Shown here one piece after another: positions 40,371 to 48,862 of a stretch of DNA of 64,000 nt. A program made the translations under genes and the position numbers. The stretch covers positions 1 to 64,000 of the forward strand of contig NZ_BMRE01000020.1 of NCBI RefSeq assembly GCF_014648475.1, given 5' to 3'. Under the pieces are notes generated by a model that did no database searches, was not told the origin of the DNA, and was given only the letters and a program-made list of their open reading frames with translations. This DNA is from Lentzea flava (GTDB taxonomy: Bacteria; Actinomycetota; Actinomycetes; Mycobacteriales; Pseudonocardiaceae). How positions within the stretch are numbered: position 1 is the first letter of the stretch; every line of letters starts with the position of its first letter.

Positions 40371-41327
40371 GTGAGCGCCGGCCGGGAGATCGTCTTCGTT
40401 CTGTTCGACGGGATGAAGATGCTGGACGTCACGGGGCCCGCCGAGGTGTTCTCGGAGGCCAACCTGGTCGGGGGCGACTACTCGATCCGTTACGTCGCGG
40501 CGTCCGGCGAGCCGGTCATGACCTCGGTGGGGATCAGGCTTCCGGTCGACGGCACTCCTGACGACGTCGTCGCCGCGGACACGGTGATCGTTTCCGGTGG
40601 GGACGTGCTCGTGCAGCGCGTGGTGCCGGCCGACCTCGTTGCCGCGATTCGCGTTCTCCGAGGTCGTACGCGGCGGTTGGTGTCGATCTGCACCGGATCG
40701 TTCGCGCTGGCCGCGGCCGGGGTGTTGAGCGGGCGGAGGGCCACCACGCACTGGCGTGTCGCGGACAGGCTGGCTCGGGGTCATCCGGACGTGCTCGTGG
40801 AGCCTGACGCGCTGTTCGTCGAGGACGGCGGTGTCTTCACCTCTGCCGGGGTGTCGGCCGGGATGGACCTGGCGCTGGCGCTGGTCGAGCAGGATCACGG
40901 GGCTGACCTGGCGCGCACGGTGGCGCGGCGGCTGGTGATGTTCATGCAGCGGCCCGGTGGGCAGTCGCAGTTCTCCGCGCCGTTGGAGGTACGGAGGCCT
41001 CGCACACCGGCTTTGCGCGAGGTGGTGGACCTGGTGTCGGCGCAGCCCGCGTTGGACCACAGTGCGCGGACGCTGGCCGCGCGGGTGGGGGTCAGTTCGC
41101 GGCATCTCGCCCGGTTGTTCGTCAGCGAGCTGGGCGTGACGCCGGCGCGGTTCGTGGAGCAGGTCCGGCTGGATCACGCCAAGGCGCTGCTGGACGCCGG
41201 GTTCGGGGTGGCGCAGGCGGCACGGGAGGCCGGGTTCGGCAGCTCCGAGACGATGCGGCGGGTCTTCGTGGCCCGGTTCGGGGCGTCGCCGAGCGAGTAC
41301 CGGGCTCGGTTCGGCAGCACGGGGTGA
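40371..41327 (+). CDS. GlxA family regulator (DJ-1/PfpI sensor plus AraC domain)
   Basis: A 318-residue protein. The DJ-1/PfpI-like half has VFVLFDGMKMLDVTGPAEVFSEA, SICTGSFALAAAGVL (Cys in the nucleophile-elbow position) and ATTHWRVADRLA; the C-terminal half has the AraC pair (ARTLAARVGVSSRHLARLF, GVAQAAREAGFGSSETMRRVF). These regulate small catabolic genes. GTG 40371. The HD-domain gene 72 bases downstream is a plausible target. Confidence 0.92.
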   Translation: MSAGREIVFVLFDGMKMLDVTGPAEVFSEANLVGGDYSIRYVAASGEPVMTSVGIRLPVDGTPDDVVAADTVIVSGGDVLVQRVVPADLVAAIRVLRGRTRRLVSICTGSFALAAAGVLSGRRATTHWRVADRLARGHPDVLVEPDALFVEDGGVFTSAGVSAGMDLALALVEQDHGADLARTVARRLVMFMQRPGGQSQFSAPLEVRRPRTPALREVVDLVSAQPALDHSARTLAARVGVSSRHLARLFVSELGVTPARFVEQVRLDHAKALLDAGFGVAQAAREAGFGSSETMRRVFVARFGASPSEYRARFGSTG

Positions 41328-41398
41328 TGTCCACATCTGTGGGCTGGTGGTCCTGTTTGACAGTGGGCGCGTGCGGTCTGGCGGCCAACCATGGAGCC

Positions 41399-42037
41399 AT
41401 GGCTGAAGTCATCGCTGGTGTGCAGATTCCCGACACGGAGCTGGTGCGGGCGGCGACGTCGCTCGTGCGCAAGGTCGCCGACGACACGCTGTTCCACCAC
41501 TCGCGGCGGGTGTTCCTGTGGGGGTCGTTGAAGGCTGCGGCGCGCGGGCTGGAGGTCGATCCGGAACTGGCCTACGTGGGCGGCCTCTTCCACGACCTCG
41601 GGCTGACGCGGTTCTACGCGTCGAAGGACCTGAGGTTCGAGATCGACGGGGCGGAGGCCGCGCGGACGTTCCTGCTCGAGCACGGCCGGTCGGAGGAGGA
41701 AGCGCGCACGGTGTGGCTGGCGATCGCGCTGCACACGACGCCGGAGGTGCCGATGCACCTGGCACCCGAGGTGGCCGCGGTGGCGCTGGGCGTGAAGACC
41801 GACGTGCTGGGCATCGGCCTGGACGAGCTCACCGAGCAGCAGCGGGCGGAGGTGGTGGCCGCACATCCCCGGCCGGACTTCAAGAACCGCATCCTGAGGG
41901 CGTTCTACGACGGCATGGCCCATCGGCCGAACACCACCTACGGGACGATGAACGACGACGTCCTCGCGCACTTCGACCCGACCTTCAGGCGGACGGACTT
42001 CGTGGAGCTGATCAAGGGCAGCGCCTGGCCGGAATGA
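41399..42037 (+). CDS. HD domain protein, cyanamide hydratase-like
   Basis: A 212-residue metal-dependent HD protein. HSRRVFLWGSLKAAARGLE supplies the first His, GLFHDLGLTRFY the HD pair. The spacing matches the cyanamide hydratase-like family, which adds water to cyanamide or related nitriles, though many relatives have unknown substrates. ATG 41399 is used; the upstream frame is non-coding. The gene converges on the reductase gene and overlaps it by 26 bases. Confidence 0.85.
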   Translation: MAEVIAGVQIPDTELVRAATSLVRKVADDTLFHHSRRVFLWGSLKAAARGLEVDPELAYVGGLFHDLGLTRFYASKDLRFEIDGAEAARTFLLEHGRSEEEARTVWLAIALHTTPEVPMHLAPEVAAVALGVKTDVLGIGLDELTEQQRAEVVAAHPRPDFKNRILRAFYDGMAHRPNTTYGTMNDDVLAHFDPTFRRTDFVELIKGSAWPE

Positions 42038-42935
42038 CGCCGGACACCGAGTCCAGGAAGTCGGCGGCGTCGAACATCGCACCCGCGGAGGCGACGCCGT
42101 TGACCTTGAAACGGCCGGTGAGCAGGCGTTCTACCGCTTCTACGGCCAGAGGCGCGCTCACGGCGTAGATGTCGCGGCCGACGGCGGTCATCCGGCGTTC
42201 CTCAGTGCCTCGGCGCACGCGCACGTCCACCTCGAACGTCTCTGGCTCCTGCCGTTCTGCGGCTTCGTGGAGGCCTTGGGCCGCGGTGGTTGTCATGTAG
42301 GAGGTCACCGACGGGATCTCCAGGTGGCTGGGAACCGTGACGATGTCCGCCATCGAGAACTCGCCGATGACCTGGCGCGGGCCGCTGGGGAACTCCCACT
42401 CCAGCGTCGGCGGGGTGTCGTCGTGGTACTGCAACGAGCCGTCGCGGAAGCGGACGCGGTGGCCTGCCCGGCGTTCGCGGGAGACGGCGCCGGCGGTGAG
42501 CGTGCCCGCGGTGGGCTGCCAGCCGGACAGGCCGTAGGCGATGTGGGCGGAGTCGGCGGTGGTCCAGCCGGCCATCGCGGCGGTGACCAGCAGGTCGGCC
42601 AGGCCGCCGAAGAACGCCATCGCGGGCACGACGGGGATCGTGGCGCCTCGGGCGAACGTGTCGGCGTTGGCTTCGATTTCGGCCGCCACGTCCACGTACG
42701 GGATGCCCGCGCGTTCGGCCGCGGAGATCAGCGGGAGGGCGGTGATGGCGAACGGGCCTGCGGTGTTGATCACGGCGGAGGCACCGGTCAGGGCTCGGTC
42801 CAGGGCGGCAGGGCTGTCGGGCGTTGCCTGGGCGCGGCCGAACGGGAGGGGTTCGAAGCCGCGCTTCGCCAGTTCCGCCACGACGAAGCGGCCTGTGGTT
42901 CCCGAAGCGCCGTACACCGCGATCTTGTGTCCCAT
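42012..42935 (-). CDS. Saccharopine dehydrogenase-like NADP-binding protein
   Basis: A 307-residue protein with an N-terminal Rossmann fold (KIAVYGASGTTGRFVVAELAKRG) and the saccharopine-dehydrogenase-like core (ASAVINTAGPFAITALPLI, then GIPYVDVAAEIEAN). Such proteins include trans-acting enoyl reductases and NAD(P)-dependent reductases of unknown substrate. Alternative starts are ATG 42944 or TTG 42947; ATG 42935 places the first strand at the usual position. Divergent from the GlxA-type regulator 50 bases away. Confidence 0.82.
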   Translation of the reverse strand: MGHKIAVYGASGTTGRFVVAELAKRGFEPLPFGRAQATPDSPAALDRALTGASAVINTAGPFAITALPLISAAERAGIPYVDVAAEIEANADTFARGATIPVVPAMAFFGGLADLLVTAAMAGWTTADSAHIAYGLSGWQPTAGTLTAGAVSRERRAGHRVRFRDGSLQYHDDTPPTLEWEFPSGPRQVIGEFSMADIVTVPSHLEIPSVTSYMTTTAAQGLHEAAERQEPETFEVDVRVRRGTEERRMTAVGRDIYAVSAPLAVEAVERLLTGRFKVNGVASAGAMFDAADFLDSVSGVIPARRCP

Positions 42936-42985
42936 GTGGACCATCAAAGCTGCGGAGCGGGAAACGAACTAGTGTCTGGAACGAC

Positions 42986-43933
42986 ATGATGCGTACAGTT
43001 TCGGACATGCTCGCGTTCGCCGTGACCGACGGGATGCTGCACTTCGAGCTGACCGCGACCTACGAGATCTTCACCGCACCGCAGCTCGACTACGAGGTCA
43101 AGATCTGCGGCGACCGGCCGGTGCGCGTCGGCAGGTTCACGCTGGAGCCGGACCTGGCCCTGCACCAGCTCGAACGGGCGGGGACCGTGATCGTGCCCGC
43201 TGTCGCGGACGTGGATGAGCCGATCGACGAGGCCTTGGTCGAGGCACTGCGCAATGCCCACGACAAGGGTGCGCGGATCGTGTCGCTCTGCACGGGCGCA
43301 TTCGTGCTCGCGGAGGCCGGGCTGCTCGACGGGCTCAGGGCCACCACGCACTGGGCGCACACGGACGTGCTCGCTCAGCGGTATCCGCGGGTCGAGGTCG
43401 ACCCGGACGTGCTCTACGTCGACAACGGGCAGGTGCTGACCAGTGCGGGCAAGGCAGCGGCGATCGATCTGAGCCTGCACCTGATTCGGAGCGATCACGG
43501 GACGGCGACGGCCAACACGGCGGCGCGCCGGCTCGTCGTGCCGCCGCATCGGGATGGTGGGCAGGCGCAGTTCGTGCTCGCGCCCGTGCCGTCGGAGGAC
43601 GGGCATCCGCTGACCGAGCTGTTCGGCTGGGCGAGTGCGCGGCTTGATCAGGCGCTGACGGTGGAGGACCTGGCGCGCCAGGCGAACATGAGCTCGCGGC
43701 ACCTCGCCCGGCTCTTCAAGGCCGTGACGGGCACCACGCCGTTGCAGTGGCTGCACACGCAGCGGATCCGGCGCGCGCAGGAGTTGCTGGAGATGACCGA
43801 CGACAGCGTGGACCAGATCGCCGAGGCTTCCGGCATGGGGACGGCCACGACGTTGCGGAGGCACTTCCACCGAACGGTCGGTGTGCCACCGGACACATAC
43901 CGCCGCACGTTCCGGCCGATCGGTGGCAGGTAG
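42986..43933 (+). CDS. GlxA family regulator, second copy
   Basis: A 315-residue protein with the same two domains as the gene at 40371: LAFAVTDGMLHFELTATYEIF, SLCTGAFVLAEAGLL with the elbow Cys, then AraC helices (VEDLARQANMSSRHLARLF; VDQIAEASGMGTATTLRRHF). ATG 42986 is chosen with a TAGTGT -10 box at 42970-42975. The divergent reductase gene is its probable target. The N-terminal half is shortened relative to the first copy. Confidence 0.88.
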   Translation: MMRTVSDMLAFAVTDGMLHFELTATYEIFTAPQLDYEVKICGDRPVRVGRFTLEPDLALHQLERAGTVIVPAVADVDEPIDEALVEALRNAHDKGARIVSLCTGAFVLAEAGLLDGLRATTHWAHTDVLAQRYPRVEVDPDVLYVDNGQVLTSAGKAAAIDLSLHLIRSDHGTATANTAARRLVVPPHRDGGQAQFVLAPVPSEDGHPLTELFGWASARLDQALTVEDLARQANMSSRHLARLFKAVTGTTPLQWLHTQRIRRAQELLEMTDDSVDQIAEASGMGTATTLRRHFHRTVGVPPDTYRRTFRPIGGR

Positions 43934-43961
43934 GTCAGCCGGCTGACGTTATGTTGGCCTG

Positions 43962-45374
43962 ATGAGCAACGAACAGCGCGTCGGGGCGCGGGTGTTGCGG
44001 CGCAAGCCGATCGACCAGCTGACCCACCCTGGCAGCGACCTCAAGCGCAGCCTCGGTGTCGGCCACCTCACGATGATCAGCATTGGCGCCACGCTCGGCA
44101 CCGGCATCTTCGTCGTGCTGGGGCAGGCGGTGCCGCTGGCCGGTCCCGCGATCGTGGTGTCGTTCGTGCTCGCCGGCATCACAGCGTTGTTCTCCGCGCT
44201 GTCGTACGCCGAACTCGCGGGCCTCATCCCGGCGTCGGGCTCCTCGTACTCCTACACCTACGCCACGCTCGGCGAGATCGTCGCGTGGGTTTGCGGCTGG
44301 TGTCTTGTGCTGGAGTACGGGGTGTCGGTCGCCGCCGTCGCGGTCGGGTGGGGGCAGTACGTCAACGAGCTGCTGCATCTCGTGACAGGGCTGAGGATTC
44401 CGGACGCGCTGAGCCAGCCGCCAGGTGCGGGCGGGATCGTCAACATCCCCGCCGTGCTGGTCGTGGTCATCTCGATGCTCGTGCTGCTGGGCGGTGCCAA
44501 GGGCAGTGCGCGCACGAACACGATCCTGGTGTGGGTGAAGGTCGGCGCGTTGCTGATGTTCTGCGTGGTGGCGTTCACCGCGTTCAAGGCGGGCAACCTG
44601 CAGCCGTTGTTCCCGCTGGGGCTCGCGGGGATGAGTGCCGGCGCGGCGACGTTGTTCTTCTCCTACATCGGGTTCGACGCCGCGTCGACCGCCGGTGAGG
44701 AGGCGAAGAACCCGCAGCGCGACCTGCCGCGCGCGATCATCCTGTCGCTGGTCGTGATCACGGCGCTGTACTGCGCGGTCGCGCTGGCCGCTGTGGGTGC
44801 GATGCCGTGGCAGTCGTTCGAGGGCACCGAGGCCGCGTTGAGCCGGGTGCTGACGGACAACGTCAGCGGTGCGATCTGGCCGATCCTGCTGTCGATCGGT
44901 GCTGTCGTCGCGACGACCAGCGTTGTGCTGACCGTCCTCTACGGACAGACGCGGATCCTGTACGCCATGTCCCGCGACGGGTTGGTGCCGTCGATCTTCG
45001 CGAAGCTGAGCCCGCGCACCGGCGTGCCGTTCGCGAACACGGTCGTCGTCGGCCTGTTCATCGCTGTGCTCGCCGCGTTGGTGCCGCTGGGTTCCCTGGC
45101 CGACGCGACCAGCATCGGCACGCTCTTCGCGTTCGCGCTGGTCAACGTCGCGGTGATCATCCTGCGGCGCACCGAACCCGACCGGCAGCGCAGCTTCCGG
45201 GTGCCGTTCTCGCCGGTCACGCCGTTGCTGGGGCTGGCGTTCTGCGTCTACATGATGTTCAGCCTCGGACTCGACACGTGGATCGCGTTCCTCGCGTGGA
45301 TGGTCCTCGGGTTCGTCATCTACTTCGGGTACAGCGTGAGGAAGGCTCGCCTTGCGGTTCCAAGTGATCTCTGA
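43962..45374 (+). CDS. APC family amino acid permease
   Basis: A 470-residue carrier with about 12 membrane helices. The first helix has ISIGATLGTGIFVVLGQAV, the canonical APC substrate-backbone site; YAELAGLIPASGSSYSYTYA follows. It belongs with cationic/branched amino acid transporters. ATG 43962 is six bases behind TATGTT (43950-43955), so leaderless. It overlaps the next gene, placing transport and the GNAT-racemase pair in one operon. Confidence 0.93.
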   Translation: MSNEQRVGARVLRRKPIDQLTHPGSDLKRSLGVGHLTMISIGATLGTGIFVVLGQAVPLAGPAIVVSFVLAGITALFSALSYAELAGLIPASGSSYSYTYATLGEIVAWVCGWCLVLEYGVSVAAVAVGWGQYVNELLHLVTGLRIPDALSQPPGAGGIVNIPAVLVVVISMLVLLGGAKGSARTNTILVWVKVGALLMFCVVAFTAFKAGNLQPLFPLGLAGMSAGAATLFFSYIGFDAASTAGEEAKNPQRDLPRAIILSLVVITALYCAVALAAVGAMPWQSFEGTEAALSRVLTDNVSGAIWPILLSIGAVVATTSVVLTVLYGQTRILYAMSRDGLVPSIFAKLSPRTGVPFANTVVVGLFIAVLAALVPLGSLADATSIGTLFAFALVNVAVIILRRTEPDRQRSFRVPFSPVTPLLGLAFCVYMMFSLGLDTWIAFLAWMVLGFVIYFGYSVRKARLAVPSDL

Positions 45375-46071
45375 CGTCCCCGGCATCGCCCGCGTCGCCG
45401 CGTACTACGCCGAGGTCTGGCAGACGACCGAGGACGTGCTGTCGACGGAGACGTTGCACTGCATCCGGCACGCGGGCGGCGCGACCATCGGGGCGTTCGA
45501 CGGTGACGAGCTGGTCGGGGCGACGACCGGGCTGTTCTGCCCGGACGGGTCGGTGTACTCGATGATCGCGGCCGCGCGGCCCGGCGTCGGGCACCCGTTG
45601 AAGCTCGCGCAGAAGGACTGGGCCGTGGGGCTCGGTGCGAAGTCGATGCGCTGGACCTACGACCCGCTGGTGTCGCGCAACGCCCGGTTCAACCTGGTCA
45701 AGCTCGGCGCGGTCGTCACCGAGTACACAGTGGACTTCTACGGCCCGATGCGTGACGGCGTGAACGACGGTGACGAGAGTGATCGCCTCACGGTGCAGTG
45801 GGATCTCACCAGCGAGCGCGAGACCCACGAGTCGGTGCCACAGGGCGACGTCACACTGACCGCGCCGGACGGGGAACCGCTGGCGCGCACGGACGGCGAG
45901 CGGATCTGGTGCCGGGTGCCGCGCGACATCGTGCAGGTGCGCAAGGAGTCCGCCGCGCTGGCCAGGCGGTGGCGGGAGGCGGTGCGCGGGGTGTTCGTCG
46001 AGGCTTTCGAGCAGGGGTACGTGGCGACGTCGATGTCCCGTGAGGGCTGGTACGAACTGGAGCGCCGGTGA
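45352..46071 (+). CDS. GNAT superfamily protein, N-acylamino acid racemase partner
   Basis: A 239-residue GNAT-fold protein (GDELVGATTGLFC, GVGHPLKLAQKDWAVGLGAKSMRWTYDPLVSRNARF cut here into blocks, then FNLVKLGAVVTEY) of the type encoded next to N-acylamino acid racemases in Deinococcus and Bacillus-type genomes, where it succinylates or acetylates D-amino acids. TTG 45352 is assumed, inside the permease 3' end. The racemase gene begins four bases before its stop ends, so the two are translationally coupled. Confidence 0.78.
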   Translation: MRFQVISDVPGIARVAAYYAEVWQTTEDVLSTETLHCIRHAGGATIGAFDGDELVGATTGLFCPDGSVYSMIAAARPGVGHPLKLAQKDWAVGLGAKSMRWTYDPLVSRNARFNLVKLGAVVTEYTVDFYGPMRDGVNDGDESDRLTVQWDLTSERETHESVPQGDVTLTAPDGEPLARTDGERIWCRVPRDIVQVRKESAALARRWREAVRGVFVEAFEQGYVATSMSREGWYELERR

Positions 46072-47171
46072 AGATCGAACGCGTTGAGCTGCTGCACGTC
46101 GCGATTCCGCTGGTGTCAGCGTTCCGCACGTCGTTCGGGACGATGACGACCAAGGACACGTTCCTGCTGCGAGTCGTCACGGACGCCGCGGAGGGCTGGG
46201 CGGAGTTCGCGGCCGACCCGGAACCGCTGTACTGCTCGGAGTTCGTCGGTGCCGCGGAACTGGTGCTGGCCCAGCACCTCGTGCCCCGCGTGACGCCTGA
46301 GGTCACGGCCGCGGAAGTCCAGCCGAGGACACACGCGATCAAGGGGCACAAGCTCGCCAAGGCCGCGCTGGAGACCGCGATCCTGGACGCCGAGCTGCGG
46401 TCGTACGGGATGCCGATCGGGACGTTCCTGGGCGCCACGACCGATCGTGTGCCCGCCGGTGTCTCGGTCGGGATCAAGAACTCGATCCCCGAGCTGATCG
46501 GCGACGTCGAGGGCTACCTCGCCGAGGGGTACGCCCGGATCAAGCTCAAGATCGAGCCGGGCTGGGACGTCGAACCGGTGCGGGCCGTGCGCGAACGGTT
46601 CGGCGACGTCCTGCTGCAGGTCGACGCGAACACCGCGTACACGCTGGCCGACGCCGACCACCTGCGCAGGCTCGACGAGTTCGGCCTGCTGCTGATGGAA
46701 CAGCCGCTGGAAGAGGACGACATCCGCGGGCACGCTCTGCTGGCGCAACGGATCCGCACGCCGATCTGCCTCGACGAGTCGATCACGTCGGCCAGGGACG
46801 CGGCGACCGCGATCGCGCTGGACGCGTGCCGGGTGATCAACATCAAGCCCGCGCGGGTCGGCGGTTACCTGGAGGCGAGGAGGATCCACGACGTCGCCGT
46901 GGCGCACGGGATCCCGGTGTGGTGCGGCGGAATGCTGGAGACCGGCATCGGGCGCGGGCCGAACCTCGCGCTGGCCGCGTTGCCCGGCTTCGTGCTGCCC
47001 GGCGACGTGTCGGCGTCACGGCGGTACTTCGCGGAGGACCTCACCGAGCCGTTCGAGCTGCGGGACGGCTTCATGCACGTGCCGACCGGCCCCGGCATCG
47101 GCGTCGAGCCGATCCCCGAGACGCTGCGGCGCTTCACCACCGCGACGAAGGTGCTCTACGCCAGGGACTGA
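46068..47171 (+). CDS. Enolase-superfamily N-acylamino acid racemase / o-succinylbenzoate synthase
   Basis: A 367-residue muconate-lactonizing subgroup enzyme. Catalytic lysines are in RIKLKIEPGWD and VINIKPARVGG; metal ligands in QVDANTAY, LMEQPLEEDD and CLDESITS. The N-terminus (MKIERVELLHVAIPLVSAF) fits the NAAAR/OSBS family. No menaquinone genes are adjacent; the GNAT and permease partners favour the D-amino acid conversion role over menaquinone synthesis. GTG 46068 overlaps the GNAT stop (GTGA). Confidence 0.9.
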   Translation: MKIERVELLHVAIPLVSAFRTSFGTMTTKDTFLLRVVTDAAEGWAEFAADPEPLYCSEFVGAAELVLAQHLVPRVTPEVTAAEVQPRTHAIKGHKLAKAALETAILDAELRSYGMPIGTFLGATTDRVPAGVSVGIKNSIPELIGDVEGYLAEGYARIKLKIEPGWDVEPVRAVRERFGDVLLQVDANTAYTLADADHLRRLDEFGLLLMEQPLEEDDIRGHALLAQRIRTPICLDESITSARDAATAIALDACRVINIKPARVGGYLEARRIHDVAVAHGIPVWCGGMLETGIGRGPNLALAALPGFVLPGDVSASRRYFAEDLTEPFELRDGFMHVPTGPGIGVEPIPETLRRFTTATKVLYARD

Positions 47172-47758
47172 AGCTCGCGGGCGAGATTGAGCCGCGCGGC
47201 GGTGTCCCACAGCTGCCGCGCGGGCTCGGTCACGAACAGGGTGTCGCGGTCGAGCAGGGTTTTCAGCACGCGGGCACGGCCGGCGCGCCACGTAGCGTCG
47301 TCGTACTGCGAGTACTCCTGGCGCACGGCCAGGCTGTAGCGGTCGTAGTGCGCCGGTTCCGAACCGAGGATCGCGAGGTCGGCGTCGAGCAGCACGTGCG
47401 CGAGCGGGTCGTCGGACGAGTGCGTGATCGTGGCCAGCACCAGCGATTCCACGCGGGCGATGTGCTCCTCTTCCAGCCCTGCCAGGCGTTCCCGCGCCCA
47501 GGCCGCCGACGCGCGCTCGTCGTCGCCGGGTTTGCCGTCGTAGATCACGTCGTGCGCGCAGGCGGCCAGCGCGAGGATCGCCCGTTCCTCCACCGAGAAC
47601 GCGAACGCGTCGGCCAGCGCCGACGAGTCGCGGACGACGGACACCACGTGGAAGGTGTTGTGGTACGCCCGATGCGGCTCGGCGTAGCGTTCGACCAGAT
47701 CACCCGCGTCCGGCGTGCCGCCGAGCGCGCGGACCGCGTCGTCCCAGATGCGTTTCAC
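47156..47758 (-). CDS. HD superfamily metal-dependent phosphohydrolase-like protein
   Basis: A 200-residue predicted metal-dependent HD protein: RAYHNTFHVVSVVRDSSAL supplies the first His, LAACAHDVIYDGKPGDDERAS the HD pair, ITHSSDDPLAHVLLDADLAILG the rest. Substrate unknown; related proteins are often annotated as predicted HD hydrolases. GTG 47758 overlaps the stop of the glycosyltransferase gene, so the two are cotranscribed. It converges on the racemase gene with a 16-base overlap. Confidence 0.85.
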   Translation of the reverse strand: MKRIWDDAVRALGGTPDAGDLVERYAEPHRAYHNTFHVVSVVRDSSALADAFAFSVEERAILALAACAHDVIYDGKPGDDERASAAWARERLAGLEEEHIARVESLVLATITHSSDDPLAHVLLDADLAILGSEPAHYDRYSLAVRQEYSQYDDATWRAGRARVLKTLLDRDTLFVTEPARQLWDTAARLNLARELQSLA

Positions 47759-48837
47759 CGCGCCAGTTCCTCCTCGACGACGTCCGCGGCGGCCGCGCTG
47801 CCGCCCGCTCGCTGAATCATCCGCTGCATGTCCTTGACCCGCGCGGCAATCGCGGAATCCGACGCCAGCTGGCTCACCAGCGAGCGCACGCCGTCCTCGG
47901 TCACGGTGTCGAGCAGCACGCCGAGCCCGAGCTCCTCGACCTGCTGGCCGTTGATCCGCTGGTCGGCCATGTGCGGCACGACGATCATCGGAACGCCGTG
48001 GTGCAGCGCCTCCATCACCCCGCTCATGCCACCGCGCGTGATGAACACGCTCGCGTGCTCCAGGACGGCGAGCTGCGGGACGTCGTCGTGCACCTCGACG
48101 TTCGGCGCGGGGTGGCGAACGCTGCCCTTCGCGACGAGGTGCCACGGCATTCCGCGCGCCGCGTCCGCGCACGTCTGCACGCCTGTCGTCGCGAGCACCA
48201 CGGGTTTGTCACCGGGCGGAGTCCACGTGCCCTGGAACCTCCGCTCGGTCAGGCACGGGCCGGTGAAGGCGAACCGCTGGTCGAACGTGTCGCCTTCCGG
48301 CTGGAACTCCCTGGGGAAGAAGGCGATCCGGCGGCGTGCGCTCGCGACGAACTCCGGCAGCGAGCAGCCGACGAAAGCCTGGACCCTGGTGAAGAACCGG
48401 ATCGCAGCGGTGCCGAACGTCCGCGCCGGCACGACGGCGGTGCCGAGCGACCAGCGCGAGTTGCTGGTCAGGAAGCTCTCCAGCAGCAGGTTCGGCACGC
48501 CCTGCCCGCGGGCGATCACACCGCCCGCCCAGGCCGCGATGTCCCACAGCACGATGTCGGGAGGGTCCGCACGGAACACCGGTTCCAGCTGGGGCAGCAC
48601 CGCCTCGGCCTCGGTGAGCGCGAGCTGGGCCGCGTCGTAGAGCGATGCGGGCAGCTGACCCGGCAGCGTGGTGGTGCAGGGAATCGCGGTGGCGCCGCAC
48701 TCGGTCACGGCCGCGGTGAACGCCGCCGGGACCGGGCAGCTCACCCGGTGGCCGCGGCGCACGAGCTCCGCGATCAGCCCGAGCGCCGGCAGGACGTGGC
48801 CGCGCTCGGGCATGAGGAAGATCGCGATGTGCGCCAT
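47755..48837 (-). CDS. MGT/UGT-type (GT1) glycosyltransferase
   Basis: A 360-residue GT-B enzyme. ERGHVLPALGLIAELVRRGH supplies the active-site His near residue 13; the sugar-nucleotide motif is TRGGMSGVMEALHHGVPMIV and PHMADQRINGQQVEELGLG. The usual THGG(M/H) histidine that contacts the nucleotide phosphate is Arg here. Acceptor unknown. A TAATCT box (48848-48843) five bases before ATG 48837 suggests a leaderless start. It adjoins the cholesterol-oxidase-like gene, so a lipophilic acceptor is possible but unproven. Confidence 0.87.
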   Translation of the reverse strand: MAHIAIFLMPERGHVLPALGLIAELVRRGHRVSCPVPAAFTAAVTECGATAIPCTTTLPGQLPASLYDAAQLALTEAEAVLPQLEPVFRADPPDIVLWDIAAWAGGVIARGQGVPNLLLESFLTSNSRWSLGTAVVPARTFGTAAIRFFTRVQAFVGCSLPEFVASARRRIAFFPREFQPEGDTFDQRFAFTGPCLTERRFQGTWTPPGDKPVVLATTGVQTCADAARGMPWHLVAKGSVRHPAPNVEVHDDVPQLAVLEHASVFITRGGMSGVMEALHHGVPMIVVPHMADQRINGQQVEELGLGVLLDTVTEDGVRSLVSQLASDSAIAARVKDMQRMIQRAGGSAAAADVVEEELAR

Positions 48838-48862
48838 AGCTGAGATTAACGTTGTTCGTTTC

